Assembly (NCBI GenBank): GCA_031402225.1
Contig: JANNSD010000044.1
Span: 1-40,747, forward strand
Length of the DNA: 40,747 bases
DNA from: JAGGAG01 sp031402225
GTDB taxonomy: Bacteria > Gemmatimonadota > Gemmatimonadetes > Gemmatimonadales > GWC2-71-9
Direction: 5' to 3'
Positions 1-8,420 of this stretch are shown in pieces. Made by a program: the position numbers and the translations under genes. How positions within the stretch are numbered: the stretch's first letter is position 1; every line of letters begins with the position of its first letter. The notes under the pieces were generated by a model, which saw nothing but the letters and a program-made list of their open reading frames with translations, was not told the origin of the DNA and did not search any database.

Positions 1-749
1 GTGTGTTCCACCACGTCGATCGGCCAGCCATACACCCGCGACAGCGTGTCGCCGGTGAGTACCGTGGCCGCCGCACCGTGTGCCACCAGCGTTCCCTCCG
101 AGAAGAGCAGGATGCGGTCAGCCAGCCGGGCGGCGAGGGAGAGGTTGTGGGTCACCAGCACCACGGTGCGGCCGTCGGCGGCCAGTCCGCGCAGGAGTGC
201 GAAGAGCTCGATCTCGTGCCGCACGTCGAGGCCCGCCGTGGGCTCGTCCAGCACGATCGCCGAGCCATGCTGCGCCAGGGCGCGCGCAATGCGTACCCGC
301 TGCTGCTCACCGCCGCTCAGCGTGGCGAAGGGACGGTCGGCGAACGGGAACGCGTCGACATCCTCGAGCGCATGACGTACCAGCCGCCGATCCTCGTCCG
401 ACTCGGCGCGCCACGGGCCCAGGTGCGGGTAGCGCCCCATCGCCACCACCTCGCGCACCGTCATCGGGAACACCGACTCCTCGCCCTGCGGCACGAAGCC
501 GATTTCGCGGGCAATGGCACCGCGGGGCCACTTCTCCAAGCCGCGTCCGCGAAACTGCACGCTGCCGCTCGTGGGTGACGCGAGGCCAATCAGCAGCCGG
601 ACGAACGTGGACTTGCCGGCACCATTCGGCCCGAGGATCGCCGTGACACCGCCTCCCGCGAGCTGGCAGGTGACGTCGTGCAGCGCGTCCCGCGATGCTC
701 CCGGATGCCGGAAGGTCACCCGCTCCACCTGCCACGCGGCGTCAGTCAT
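1..749 (-). CDS. btuD: B12/iron-siderophore-type ABC transporter ATP-binding protein (C-terminal end cut by window)
   Basis: This is the cytoplasmic ATPase of an importer for cobalamin or a similar chelate; it powers the FecCD-type permease encoded just upstream. Reading the minus strand from the ATG at 749, the protein shows a Walker A motif GPNGAGKS, a Q-loop (FVPQGEE), the ABC signature LSGGEQQ, Walker B IVLDEPTAGLD and the switch His in VTHNL, in the right order over 249 codons. The reading frame is still open at base 1, so the C-terminus lies outside the window. The start overlaps the stop of the permease gene by 8 nt, so translation is probably coupled. The cobalamin riboswitch upstream of the operon makes B12 the best substrate guess; siderophore ATPases (FecE/FhuC) are close relatives. 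Confidence 0.9.
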   Translation of the reverse strand, partial: MTDAAWQVERVTFRHPGASRDALHDVTCQLAGGGVTAILGPNGAGKSTFVRLLIGLASPTSGSVQFRGRGLEKWPRGAIAREIGFVPQGEESVFPMTVREVVAMGRYPHLGPWRAESDEDRRLVRHALEDVDAFPFADRPFATLSGGEQQRVRIARALAQHGSAIVLDEPTAGLDVRHEIELFALLRGLAADGRTVVLVTHNLSLAARLADRILLFSEGTLVAHGAAATVLTGDTLSRVYGWPIDVVEH

Positions 750-1740
750 CGCGCCGCCGGAGCAGCACTACGAACACCGGCACACCCACGAGTGCCGTCA
801 GCACGCCGATCGGCAGCTCCGTGGGAGCGGCGACGGTGCGCGCCGCCGCGTCGGCGCCCACGAGGAAGATGGCGCCCAGCAGCGCCGCGCTCGGCAGCAG
901 TTGCCGGTAGTCGCTGCCCCACATGAGGCGCACCGCATGCGGAATGATGAGCCCCACGAACCCGATGACGCCGCTCACCGCCACCGCCGCCGCCGCCAGC
1001 ACCGACGCGAGCGCGAAGCAGAGATACTTGACCCGCTCCACCGGCACGCCGAGTGCTGCCGCCGTCGGTTCGCCCACAGCGAGGAGGTTGAGCGAGCGCG
1101 CCAGGCCGAACAGCACCACGAAGGCGACGACGAGTGGTACCGCGAGCAGCAGGACGTGCTGCCACGTGGCACCCGCGAGGCTCCCCATCATCCAGAACAC
1201 CGCCGAGCGGAACGACTCGGCGTCGGCGAAAGTGAGGAAGAGCAGCACCGCGGCATTGCAGAAGGCGCCCACCACCACGCCGGCGAGCAACAGGGTGCGG
1301 CGGTCGAGGACGCGGCCCGCCACCAGTGCCACGCGCAGCACCAGCACGATCGCGGCGATGGCGCCGGCGAATGCGAAGGCGGGGATGATCCAGGGGCTCA
1401 ATTGATCGAGGCCGAACACCGTCGCCGCGACGGCGCCGAGTGCCGCACCGCTCGACACGCCGAGGATGTACGGCTCCGCGAGGGTGTTGCGGAGCAGCGC
1501 CTGGTAGGTGGCGCCGCTGATGGCGAGGGCGGCGCCGCAGAGGGCCGCGAGCACCACCCGCGGAATACGGAGCCCCACCACGATGGTGCGCGTGGCGCTG
1601 TCGGCGGTGCCGCGGAGGGCGGCGATGATGTCATTGAGCGACAGGCCCACCGCGCCCACGCGCACCGCCAGCATTCCCGCGAGCCCGAGCAGGAGGAGCA
1701 GGAGGAGGTAGCGGCGCGCGGCGACGGCGGTGCTGGTCAT
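742..1740 (-). CDS. btuC: FecCD/BtuC family ABC transporter permease
   Basis: Inner-membrane permease of the B12-type importer, 332 residues, the normal length for BtuC/FecD proteins. It is hydrophobic throughout with about ten predicted membrane segments. It carries family landmarks: the region around RIPRVVLAALCGAALAISGA, the GATYQALLRNTLAEPYILGVSSGAALG stretch (only its start and end need matching) and GVIGFVGLIIPHAVRL near the C-terminus, which forms the contact with the ATPase. Its start codon overlaps the stop of the binding-protein gene by 4 nt (ATGA at 1737-1740) and its end overlaps the ATPase start. Expression is probably controlled by the upstream cobalamin riboswitch. Confidence 0.92.
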   Translation of the reverse strand: MTSTAVAARRYLLLLLLLGLAGMLAVRVGAVGLSLNDIIAALRGTADSATRTIVVGLRIPRVVLAALCGAALAISGATYQALLRNTLAEPYILGVSSGAALGAVAATVFGLDQLSPWIIPAFAFAGAIAAIVLVLRVALVAGRVLDRRTLLLAGVVVGAFCNAAVLLFLTFADAESFRSAVFWMMGSLAGATWQHVLLLAVPLVVAFVVLFGLARSLNLLAVGEPTAAALGVPVERVKYLCFALASVLAAAAVAVSGVIGFVGLIIPHAVRLMWGSDYRQLLPSAALLGAIFLVGADAAARTVAAPTELPIGVLTALVGVPVFVVLLRRRDD

Positions 1741-2642
1741 GGAACGGGGCAGGTCTCGTGGTGCAGCAGTACTTCGAGCCGTCGCGCGGCGACGGCGACG
1801 TTGGGGCCGGGCCGGTTCACCAGGTCGGCATCGATGAGGGCCAGGCAGTTGTTCTTCACCGCGCGGAGGTCGCGCCAGCCGGCGGTGGCCTTGAGCCGGT
1901 CACCCACCTGGGCCGCCATCTCGCCCACTGGCAGCACCACGATGTCGGGGTCGCGCTTCACGACTTCTTCCAGCGACACCGTCGGCCAGTTGGACGGGGC
2001 GTCGTGGAAGACGTTGTCGGCCCCCGCAATGTCGAGCAGCTGGTCGATGAAGGTGCCGGGACCGGCGGTCATCGGGGGGTCGTTGTACACCACATAGAAC
2101 ACGCGACGGCGCGAGCGCCCTGCCGCGCGGGATTGCGTTTCCCTCAGGGAGGCGCGCAGCGCTGTCTGCAGACTGTCAGCTGCCGACTGTCGACCAAGTG
2201 TGGCGCCCATCACCCGCACCACCCGATACGCATCCGTCGTGTCCTGCACGTTGAAGGCGAAGGTCGCGATGCCGGCCTTCTCCAGCTGGCCCCGCAGGTC
2301 GCCGCGCTTGTCGCTGGCCCACACGATCACGAGATCGGGGCGGAGTGCCACGATTGCCTCGATGCTCGGACTCAGGCCCCGCCCGATGAGCGGGACGGCG
2401 GCGAGGGAGCTGTCGTGGTCGTACTCGGAGCGACCGACGATGCGGTTGCCCGCGCCGAGCGCGATGATGGTTTCGGTGACGCTGGGAACGAGGGAGATGA
2501 CGCGCTGCGCGGGGGCGGCGAGGCGGACGGCGTGACCGGCGTCGTCGGTCAGCGCGATCGACGCGCTGCCGGCCGGGGCATCCTTGCCGCCGCCCTGGCA
2601 GGCGGCAAGCAGCGTCACCAGCAGAAAAAGAAAAACACCCAC
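1737..2642 (-). CDS. btuF: Cobalamin-type ABC transporter substrate-binding lipoprotein
   Basis: Periplasmic substrate-binding component that delivers the ligand to the permease. The chosen GTG start (2640-2642) follows an AGGAG ribosome-binding site 9 nt upstream and gives a lipoprotein signal ending in the lipobox LLAAC, so the mature protein is membrane-anchored. The remainder matches the helical-backbone (cluster A-II, BtuF/FepB) class: RVISLVPSVTETIIALGAG near the N-terminus, VGRSEYD, then a second lobe with VFYVVYNDPPMTAGPGTFIDQLLDIAGADNV (quoted by its ends) and a DPDIVVLP motif. At 301 residues it is normal in length. A 28-bp heptad-periodic stretch (2164-2191) lies inside it and uses codons unusual for the region. 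Substrate is inferred from the riboswitch. Confidence 0.9.
   Translation of the reverse strand: MGVFLFLLVTLLAACQGGGKDAPAGSASIALTDDAGHAVRLAAPAQRVISLVPSVTETIIALGAGNRIVGRSEYDHDSSLAAVPLIGRGLSPSIEAIVALRPDLVIVWASDKRGDLRGQLEKAGIATFAFNVQDTTDAYRVVRVMGATLGRQSAADSLQTALRASLRETQSRAAGRSRRRVFYVVYNDPPMTAGPGTFIDQLLDIAGADNVFHDAPSNWPTVSLEEVVKRDPDIVVLPVGEMAAQVGDRLKATAGWRDLRAVKNNCLALIDADLVNRPGPNVAVAARRLEVLLHHETCPVP
2164..2191. repeat. 28-bp heptad-phased repeat islet inside btuF
   Basis: Four consecutive 7-mers can be read on the plus strand: GTCTGCA, GACTGTC, AGCTGCC, GACTGTC. Units 2 and 4 are identical and units 1 and 3 are related. In the btuF frame it encodes part of the GRQSAADSLQTALRA segment, using AGT, CGA and ACA codons that are scarce nearby. 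A similar 28-bp four-heptamer islet lies inside hisH. Confidence 0.45.
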
Positions 2643-2670
2643 CTGTTCCGGCTCCTGGAACGGGGGGTGC

Positions 2671-2701
2671 TGAAAAGCGTCATCTCCTCCGCGCGGAGAT
2701 G
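2671..2701 (-). terminator. Possible riboswitch expression-platform hairpin
   Basis: On the minus strand, between the riboswitch aptamer and btuF, CATCTCC can pair with GGAGATG across a GCGCGGA loop (2681-2701). It is followed shortly by a run of four T. This could be the intrinsic terminator switched by B12 binding. The U-run is short, so an anti-SD or simple structural role is also possible. Confidence 0.4.
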
Positions 2702-2743
2702 TCGCCTGCCCCCGCGTCCCTCCCTGGAGAGACCTGATGCGGG

Positions 2744-2916
2744 CGCAGGCGGGCCAGTCTCCTGGCTCGAGGCAGCGTCACCGGCCTTCCCAGGGAGCAG
2801 ACAGTCCCCAGTGGCGTGTCCTTGGCGACACCGGACCGCGGTTCATCTCGCGGGCCTCATACAGTGGCGGGGCCGCGCCGGCTTGAACCGGCTTCCTTAC
2901 AGCAGCACCGCCTGCG
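2744..2916 (-). promoter_or_regulatory. Cobalamin (AdoCbl-type) riboswitch
   Basis: Read on the minus strand, this leader has the conserved cobalamin aptamer blocks in order: GGTGCTGCTGTAAGGAAGCC at the 5' side, GCCACTG after a GC-rich helix, GGGAAGGCCGG, and the B12 box AGCCAGGAGACTGGCC at 2751-2767. The closing helix P1 is a perfect 9-bp pairing of CGCAGGCGG (2916-2908) with CCGCCTGCG (2752-2744). It lies about 100 nt upstream of the btuF start. In this RNA class, ligand binding normally represses the downstream importer. The sequence signature is very distinctive. Confidence 0.95.
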
Positions 2917-2936
2917 TCTATGTAAACTCGAGGGTC

Positions 2937-2965
2937 AACGTACCGGCCAGCAGGGTCGAACGCAA
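2937..2965 (-). promoter_or_regulatory. Candidate sigma-70 promoter for the riboswitch-btu operon
   Basis: On the minus strand, TTGCGT (2965-2960) and TACGTT (2942-2937) are separated by exactly 17 bp. This would place the transcription start around 2930, just ahead of riboswitch P1 at 2916. Hexamer matches are imperfect, so position is the main support. Confidence 0.35.
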
Positions 2966-3005
2966 TCCGCGCAGCAAGTGAAAAGATTCACAAGGAGCGA
3001 ATCAC

Positions 3006-3428
3006 ATGGTCGGACCGCTGAACAGCAGGCATCTCCCCGCAGCCCAGGCCGCGCTTCGCATCTTCGCGGGCGCCGCGTTCTTTTCTCATGGCGCCCAGAA
3101 GCTCTTCGGCTGGTTCGGCGGGATGGGACCTGACGGCGGCACGGTGGAACTGATGAGCAAGTTCGGGGCGGCTGGGGTCATTGAGGTGGTGTGTGGCGCC
3201 CTGCTGGTCCTCGGCCTGGGGACGCGCCTCGCCGCCTTCATCGCGTCGGGGCAGATGGCGGTGGCGCACTGGTGGATCCACGTCGGTGGCGGTGGCAAGA
3301 TCTGGTGGTGGGAGAATCGTGGCGAGCTGGTCATGCTTTACTGCTTCATCTGGCTGGTGTACGCGGCCTGGGGCGCGGGACCGCTGAGTGTCGATCGGTG
3401 GCTGGAGTCTCGCAAGCAAGCAGCGTGA
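3006..3428 (+). CDS. DoxX family inner-membrane protein
   Basis: A 140-residue membrane protein with about four hydrophobic segments. It has the DoxX-type opening AALRIFAGAAFFSHGAQKLFGWFGG and the later ASGQMAVAHWWIHVGGGG region ending in a Trp-rich loop (KIWWWENRGELVMLYC). The ATG is preceded by AAGGAG with good spacing. DoxX proteins are associated with thiosulfate:quinone oxidoreductase, oxidative stress or unknown membrane roles; nothing here allows a more precise assignment. It is transcribed divergently from the B12 operon, and a short inverted repeat (GTGAA-AAGA-TTCAC) sits just upstream of its ribosome-binding site. Confidence 0.8.
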   Translation: MVGPLNSRHLPAAQAALRIFAGAAFFSHGAQKLFGWFGGMGPDGGTVELMSKFGAAGVIEVVCGALLVLGLGTRLAAFIASGQMAVAHWWIHVGGGGKIWWWENRGELVMLYCFIWLVYAAWGAGPLSVDRWLESRKQAA

Positions 3429-3433
3429 GGAGA

Positions 3434-3473
3434 TTGACCTTTCCCATGTTACGCAACATATTTGTTGCGTAAC
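3434..3473 (+). promoter_or_regulatory. Toxin-antitoxin promoter with perfect inverted-repeat operator
   Basis: TTGACC at 3434-3439 and CATATT at 3457-3462 form a sigma-70-like promoter with 17-bp spacing. The -10 lies in the centre of a perfect 11-bp inverted repeat: GTTACGCAACA (3448-3458), TATT spacer, TGTTGCGTAAC (3463-3473). It sits 14 bp upstream of the antitoxin ATG, with AGAGGAGG between. Binding of the antitoxin here would block the -10, giving classical autorepression. The AT-rich, T-poor tail makes a terminator for doxX less likely. Confidence 0.75.
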
Positions 3474-3487
3474 GGTAGAGGAGGTTT

Positions 3488-3844
3488 ATGGCAGCCCCCG
3501 CTGACAAGCTCACGATCTTGCTCCAGCAGGCCAGTACCGCCTCCGGGGTGTCGGTCTTCGGCTCGGCCAACAGCTTTGCGGAATGGCTCAAGGTGAACCG
3601 CAGCCAGCTCACGCGGGGGCAGCAGGGCCAGCGCATGCGTGGCGAGCCGGCATGGCGCGCGACCGGCCTGGCGGCGGTGGTGGCGGCGCTGCTGCAGTAC
3701 CTCGAGCCCGAGGTGGTCGCCGACTGGCTGCAGGGCACCAACGCGCACCTCAACCATCAGCGGCCGATCGACCTGCTGCGAGACGGGCACGTTGCCGCCG
3801 TCATGGCGGCGGTCGAAGCGGAGCGCGCCGGCTCCTTTGCGTGA
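3488..3844 (+). CDS. Xre/MbcA/ParS-type antitoxin (DUF2384)
   Basis: 118-residue antitoxin of a RES-type toxin-antitoxin pair. The C-terminal half (from about residue 62) has the MbcA/ParS/Xre toxin-binding pattern: EVVADWLQGTNAHLNHQRPID followed by LLRDGHVAAVMAAVEAERAG. The N-terminal half is predominantly helical and probably forms the DNA-binding/dimerisation part, though no textbook helix-turn-helix is obvious. Length is close to mycobacterial MbcA (about 113 residues). The start is fixed by a strong AGGAGG site and by the promoter/operator immediately upstream. The stop overlaps the toxin start (GTGA). It should neutralise the toxin and repress the operon. Confidence 0.85.
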   Translation: MAAPADKLTILLQQASTASGVSVFGSANSFAEWLKVNRSQLTRGQQGQRMRGEPAWRATGLAAVVAALLQYLEPEVVADWLQGTNAHLNHQRPIDLLRDGHVAAVMAAVEAERAGSFA

Positions 3845-4416
3845 GCGCCGCCCGGGCGCTCACCTGCTGGCGCTGCTTTCCGTGGGACCCCGGTGCCGCG
3901 CCCGGGGCGCCGTTCTCTCCTGCTTATCTGCAGGCTGGCCAGACAACCGCGCGGTTCGATCTCGGGGATCATCCGTCGGTGCGTTACCTGGCGGGAAGTG
4001 AGGCTCACGCCATCGGGGAGGTCATTCAGGGCTTTCGCGGCGCGACGCTCACCCCAGCCCACCTCAAGCGTCACGGCTGGCCGCTCGCCCTTGCGGCATT
4101 CGAGGTCCCCGGCTCGATCATCGAGAAGGTTGCGGACCTCGGCGATCCCGCGGTCCTGCTGGAACTTGGGCGACGCCCGGACCAGCTGGCCCATCACGAT
4201 CGCGTGGTCACGCAGGGCATCGCCCGGCAGGTGCACGATGCGGGTTACGCCGGGCTCAGGTGGTGGTCGGCGTTGACCGGGGCCTGGAGCAGCACGGTCC
4301 TCTTTGCCGATCGCGTGTCGGCCGACGACCTCACCATCTCGGTGCCGGCGCCGATCACCCTGAAGTCCGCGAGTGTTGTGGAGGCAGTCAACCGGCTGGG
4401 TATCGCGCTGGCTTAG
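3841..4416 (+). CDS. RES domain NAD+-degrading toxin
   Basis: 191-residue toxin expected to degrade NAD+ (RES family NADase/phosphorylase, as shown for MbcT and Pseudomonas Res). The GTG start overlaps the antitoxin stop by 4 nt (GTGA), as in other coupled TA operons. The family triad is visible: Arg38 (in ARFDLGDHPS), Tyr49 (in VRYLAGSE) and Glu60 (in IGEVIQGF), with spacing like that of characterised RES toxins. The middle shows GIARQVHDAGYAGLRWWSAL, the usual 'A...YDGIrw.S' segment, and a late Asn/Val-rich C-terminal helix. The gene is intact, so the system is probably functional. Confidence 0.85.
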   Translation: MSAARALTCWRCFPWDPGAAPGAPFSPAYLQAGQTTARFDLGDHPSVRYLAGSEAHAIGEVIQGFRGATLTPAHLKRHGWPLALAAFEVPGSIIEKVADLGDPAVLLELGRRPDQLAHHDRVVTQGIARQVHDAGYAGLRWWSALTGAWSSTVLFADRVSADDLTISVPAPITLKSASVVEAVNRLGIALA

Positions 4417-4499
4417 GCCGCAGCGCTGACCTCGGGTCCGTATGGATTGCAGGTGGGATTGAGCTGACCCCGGATCCCATTCGGCTTGCCGGCTGGGTT

Positions 4500-4597
4500 C
4501 CCGTCTCCCGGCTCCCGTCTCCCGCCTCCCGTCTCCCGTCTCCCGTCTGCCGTCTGCCGTCTCCCGTCTCCCGTCTCCCGTCTCCCGTCTCCCGCCC
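4500..4597. repeat. Heptanucleotide tandem repeat (CCCGTCT)n upstream of tig
   Basis: Thirteen contiguous 7-bp units run from 4500 to 4590, followed by a degenerate CCCGCCC. Nine of the 13 are exactly CCCGTCT; the variants are CCCGGCT, CCCGCCT and two GCCGTCT. The tract ends one base pair before the candidate -10 of tig, so it occupies the whole -35 and upstream region. It fills most of the 196-bp gap between the RES toxin and tig. Copy number changes by slippage would be expected. Confidence 0.9.
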
Positions 4598-4603
4598 TAT
4601 TAT
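4598..4603 (+). promoter_or_regulatory. Candidate -10 element of tig (near-leaderless)
   Basis: TATTAT lies 9 bp ahead of the tig ATG at 4613. A transcript starting 6-8 bp downstream of it would begin within a few bases of the start codon. No Shine-Dalgarno sequence is present between them (only CTTCCCCCC), which fits a leaderless or near-leaderless mRNA. No canonical -35 exists because that region is the heptamer repeat. Confidence 0.4.
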
Positions 4604-4612
4604 CTTCCCCCC

Positions 4613-5875
4613 ATGTCCAACATCACCATTGAAAAGAAGTCCGAGGACGCCGTTTCCCGGTCCCTTCAGGTCACCGTGGGGGTCGAACGGGTCAAGCAGG
4701 CCGAGGACAAGGCCGTTGCCATGTACGCCAGCCGCGCCCGCCTCCCGGGGTTCCGGCCCGGCAAGGCCCCCGTCGCCATCGTCCGGAAGAAGTTCGACCA
4801 GGCCATCAAGCAGGCGGTGCTGGAAGACGTCATCCGCGAGAGCTGGGAGACGGCCCAGGCGGAACAGGGCCTGAAGCCCATTTCGGACCCCTCGGTCCGG
4901 AACCTCAAGTTCGAGCAGGGTGGCCCTGTCGAGTTCGAGCTGGTGGTCGAGGTCCGTCCCGATATCACGCTGGCCCGTACCGGCGGCTTCAGCTTTACCC
5001 GCACGGTGGTGCCGGTGGACGAGACCGCGATCGCCAAGCAGCTGGACCAGATGCGCGACCGGAAGGCCAGTTGGCTGCCGGTCGAGGGCGGGAAGCCGTC
5101 GCCGGGCCAGATGGTGCGGGTCGAGGTGGCCCCGATCGACGGCGACAAGGTGGGCGAGTCGGCTCCCCACAACATCGTGCTGGGGCAGAATCAGGCAGTG
5201 CCCGATCTCGAGGAGCGGATCATGACCCTCGAGCCGGGCAAGACGGTGGACGCCGACATCCGGTTCCCCGACGATCATCCCGATGAGGCGCGCCGCGGGC
5301 AGACCCGGCGGGTGCGCCTCACCCTGCACGAGATCAAGCGCCAGGAACTGCCCCCGCTCGATGACGCCTTCGCGAACGAGGTGGGCAACTTCGACACCCT
5401 GGCGGCGCTCAAGGATGCCATCCGCACCGACCTGGCCCGGGACGCCGAGCGCACCGCCGACGCGCAGGTCCGCTCGGCGCTGATCAACGAGCTCGTCGCC
5501 GCCAACAACATCCCGGCGCCCCACTCGCTGGTGCACCGCTGGCTGCACGCCTATGCGCACCAGTTCGGCATTCCGCAGGAGCCGCATGAGGCGCTGGCGA
5601 AGTTCGAGGAGCAGTTTCATTCCATCGCCGAGGCGCAGGTGCGGCGCGACCTGATCTTCGGGGCCCTGATGGAGAAGGAGAAGCTGCAGGCCACCGAGGC
5701 CGAGATCGACGCGAAGATCGGCGAACTGGCCGCCGCGCGCGGCCTGTCGGCCGGCGACCTCTATGGCCAGCTCCAGAAGGCGGGGCGCCTGCAGGAGCTG
5801 GAATACAGCATCACTGAAGACAAGGCGTTCACCTGGCTGCTCAAGCAGTCCACCGTAGTGGAGGCGAAGTCCTGA
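4613..5875 (+). CDS. tig: Trigger factor (ribosome-associated peptidyl-prolyl isomerase chaperone)
   Basis: Chaperone that binds the ribosome near the exit tunnel and shields nascent chains. The 420-residue protein has the N-terminal ribosome-binding domain with the signature LPGFRPGKAP at about residues 43-52. A central FKBP-like isomerase domain follows (around 150-235, including GDKVGESAPHNIVLGQ and FPDDHP). The C-terminal helical arms begin near DDAFANEVGNFDTL. Length is normal (about 430). It is directly followed, 2 nt later, by clpP and then clpX, the classic tig-clpP-clpX arrangement. Confidence 0.95.
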   Translation: MSNITIEKKSEDAVSRSLQVTVGVERVKQAEDKAVAMYASRARLPGFRPGKAPVAIVRKKFDQAIKQAVLEDVIRESWETAQAEQGLKPISDPSVRNLKFEQGGPVEFELVVEVRPDITLARTGGFSFTRTVVPVDETAIAKQLDQMRDRKASWLPVEGGKPSPGQMVRVEVAPIDGDKVGESAPHNIVLGQNQAVPDLEERIMTLEPGKTVDADIRFPDDHPDEARRGQTRRVRLTLHEIKRQELPPLDDAFANEVGNFDTLAALKDAIRTDLARDAERTADAQVRSALINELVAANNIPAPHSLVHRWLHAYAHQFGIPQEPHEALAKFEEQFHSIAEAQVRRDLIFGALMEKEKLQATEAEIDAKIGELAAARGLSAGDLYGQLQKAGRLQELEYSITEDKAFTWLLKQSTVVEAKS

Positions 5876-5877
5876 CG

Positions 5878-6498
5878 ATGGCCCTGTATCCCCCGTACAT
5901 CATCGAGCGTTCCAGCCGCGGCGAGCGGACCTACGACATCTTCTCGCGCCTGCTGATGGATCGTATCGTGTTCCTTGGCGCGCCCATCAACGATGACGTC
6001 GCCAATATCATCATTGCCCAGCTGCTCTTCCTCGAGGCGGACAACCCCGAGAAGGACATCTACCTGTACCTGAACTCGCCCGGTGGCGTCGTGTCGTCCG
6101 GCCTGGCCATCTACGACACCATGCAGCACCTGAAGGCACCGGTGAACACCATCTGCATGGGCATGGCCGCCTCCATGGGGTCGTTCCTGCTGGCGGCGGG
6201 CAGCAAGGGCAAGCGGAGCGCCCTGCCCCACTCCCGGATCATGATCCACCAGCCGTCGGGCGGCACGCAGGGCACCGCCGCCGACATCGAGATCCAGGCG
6301 CGGGAAATCCTCTACCTCCGCACCAAGCTCAACTCGCTCTACGCTCTCCACACCGGCCAGCCGGTGGAGTCGATCGAGCGGGACATGGACCGGGACCGGT
6401 TCATGAGCGCGGAAGAGGCGATGGCATACGGTCTTATCGACAAGGTCTTCTCGGCCCGCAAGGCGTCCGAGACCCTGGCCGCCGTCGCGGCGGGCTAG
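5878..6498 (+). CDS. clpP: ATP-dependent Clp protease proteolytic subunit
   Basis: Serine peptidase that forms the double-heptamer chamber working with ClpX. The 206-residue protein contains the nucleophile Ser in CMGMAASMGSFLLAAG (S of ASMG), the catalytic His in RIMIHQPSGG and the Asp downstream (DMDRDRFMSAEEA region). The N-terminal LLMDRIVFLGAPINDDVAN and the NSPGG oxyanion segment are also present. The start ATG is 2 nt after the tig stop. The protein is full length with only a short propeptide, if any. Confidence 0.97.
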   Translation: MALYPPYIIERSSRGERTYDIFSRLLMDRIVFLGAPINDDVANIIIAQLLFLEADNPEKDIYLYLNSPGGVVSSGLAIYDTMQHLKAPVNTICMGMAASMGSFLLAAGSKGKRSALPHSRIMIHQPSGGTQGTAADIEIQAREILYLRTKLNSLYALHTGQPVESIERDMDRDRFMSAEEAMAYGLIDKVFSARKASETLAAVAAG

Positions 6499-6505
6499 CC
6501 CTTGA

Positions 6506-6542
6506 CGCCCCCCGTGGGGCGGGCAAGCTTTCGGCTCGCCCC
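6506..6542 (+). other. Two mutually exclusive hairpins between clpP and clpX
   Basis: CGCCCC (6506-6511) can pair with GGGGCG (6516-6521) around a CCGT loop. Alternatively GGGGCGGGC (6516-6524) can pair with GCTCGCCCC (6534-6542), nine pairs including one G-U. The two share 6516-6521, so only one can form at a time. This could tune the clpP:clpX ratio or stabilise transcript ends; there is no U-run after either. Confidence 0.4.
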
Positions 6543-6567
6543 ACTCCACCTCCCGGAAACGGACTGA

Positions 6568-7811
<1,244 letters not shown>

Positions 7812-7815
<4 letters not shown>

Positions 7816-8420
7816 CACCCGCTCCCTTCCTTGACCTGCCGGTAGAGTTCGTCGGTTCCTTTCCAGACCCACTCACGAATCTCGATCCGGTGCTGCCCGA
7901 AATCGCATTCATCGGGCGCTCGAACGTGGGCAAGTCCAGTCTCCTCAACTCGCTCACCGGCCGGAAGGGCCTGGCGCGGGTCAGCGGCACTCCCGGCAAA
8001 ACCCAGCACATGAACATGTTCCGGTTCCCCACCTTTTATATGGTGGACCTGCCGGGCTACGGCTTTGCGCACGCCAACAAGGGCATGCGTGCCGGTTACC
8101 GGAAGCTGGTCGAGGGGTACCTTACCAAGCGGAGTCAATTACGAGGCGTGGTCTGGCTGCTGGACATCAGGCACGAGCCGTCGAAGGACGACCTCACCTT
8201 CCAGGACCTGCTCGCCGAGAGTGGCCGGCCCGCCCTGGTCGTGCTGACCAAGGCCGACAAGCTGGGCCGGCAGCAGCAGCGGCTGCAGGCCAAGGCCATC
8301 GCCAAGACGCTGGGCCTGACGGAAGACAGCCTGCAACTGGTGAGCAGCATCGAGGGCAGCGGGATCGAGGAGCTGGGCGAGAGCATCAAGGTCGCCGTGA
8401 ACCGGCAGGAGGCAGAATGA
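7812..8420 (+). CDS. engB: Ribosome biogenesis GTP-binding protein EngB/YsxC/YihA (start uncertain, probably CTG)
   Basis: Small GTPase needed for large-subunit assembly. Motifs seen: G1 GRSNVGKSS, G2 Thr in SGTPGKTQ, G3 DLPGYG, G4 TKAD and G5-like SSIEGSG. The family's N-terminal strand (VEFVGSFPDP...LPEIAFIGRS) is present, so translation must begin upstream of the in-frame GTG at 7890, which would remove it. Between the clpX stop and that strand there is no in-frame ATG, GTG or TTG. CTG at 7812 overlaps the clpX stop as CTGA, mirroring the ATGA/GTGA overlaps common in this window; CTG at 7833 is the other option. The gene body is certain, the start is not. Confidence 0.85.

Noticed and set aside
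514..2097. Long plus-strand open frame opposite the B12 transporter genes
   Set aside because: His/Arg/Glu-rich shadow translation; the minus strand carries clear ABC transporter motifs.
3448..3473. Intrinsic terminator for doxX
   Set aside because: The stem is AT-containing with no U-run after it, and it coincides with a well-spaced -35/-10 ahead of the antitoxin, so an operator fits better.
4388..5620. Minus-strand frame with GDGRRET-type peptide repeats
   Set aside because: The peptide repeat is only the translation of the 7-bp CCCGTCT array, and the remainder is antisense to tig.
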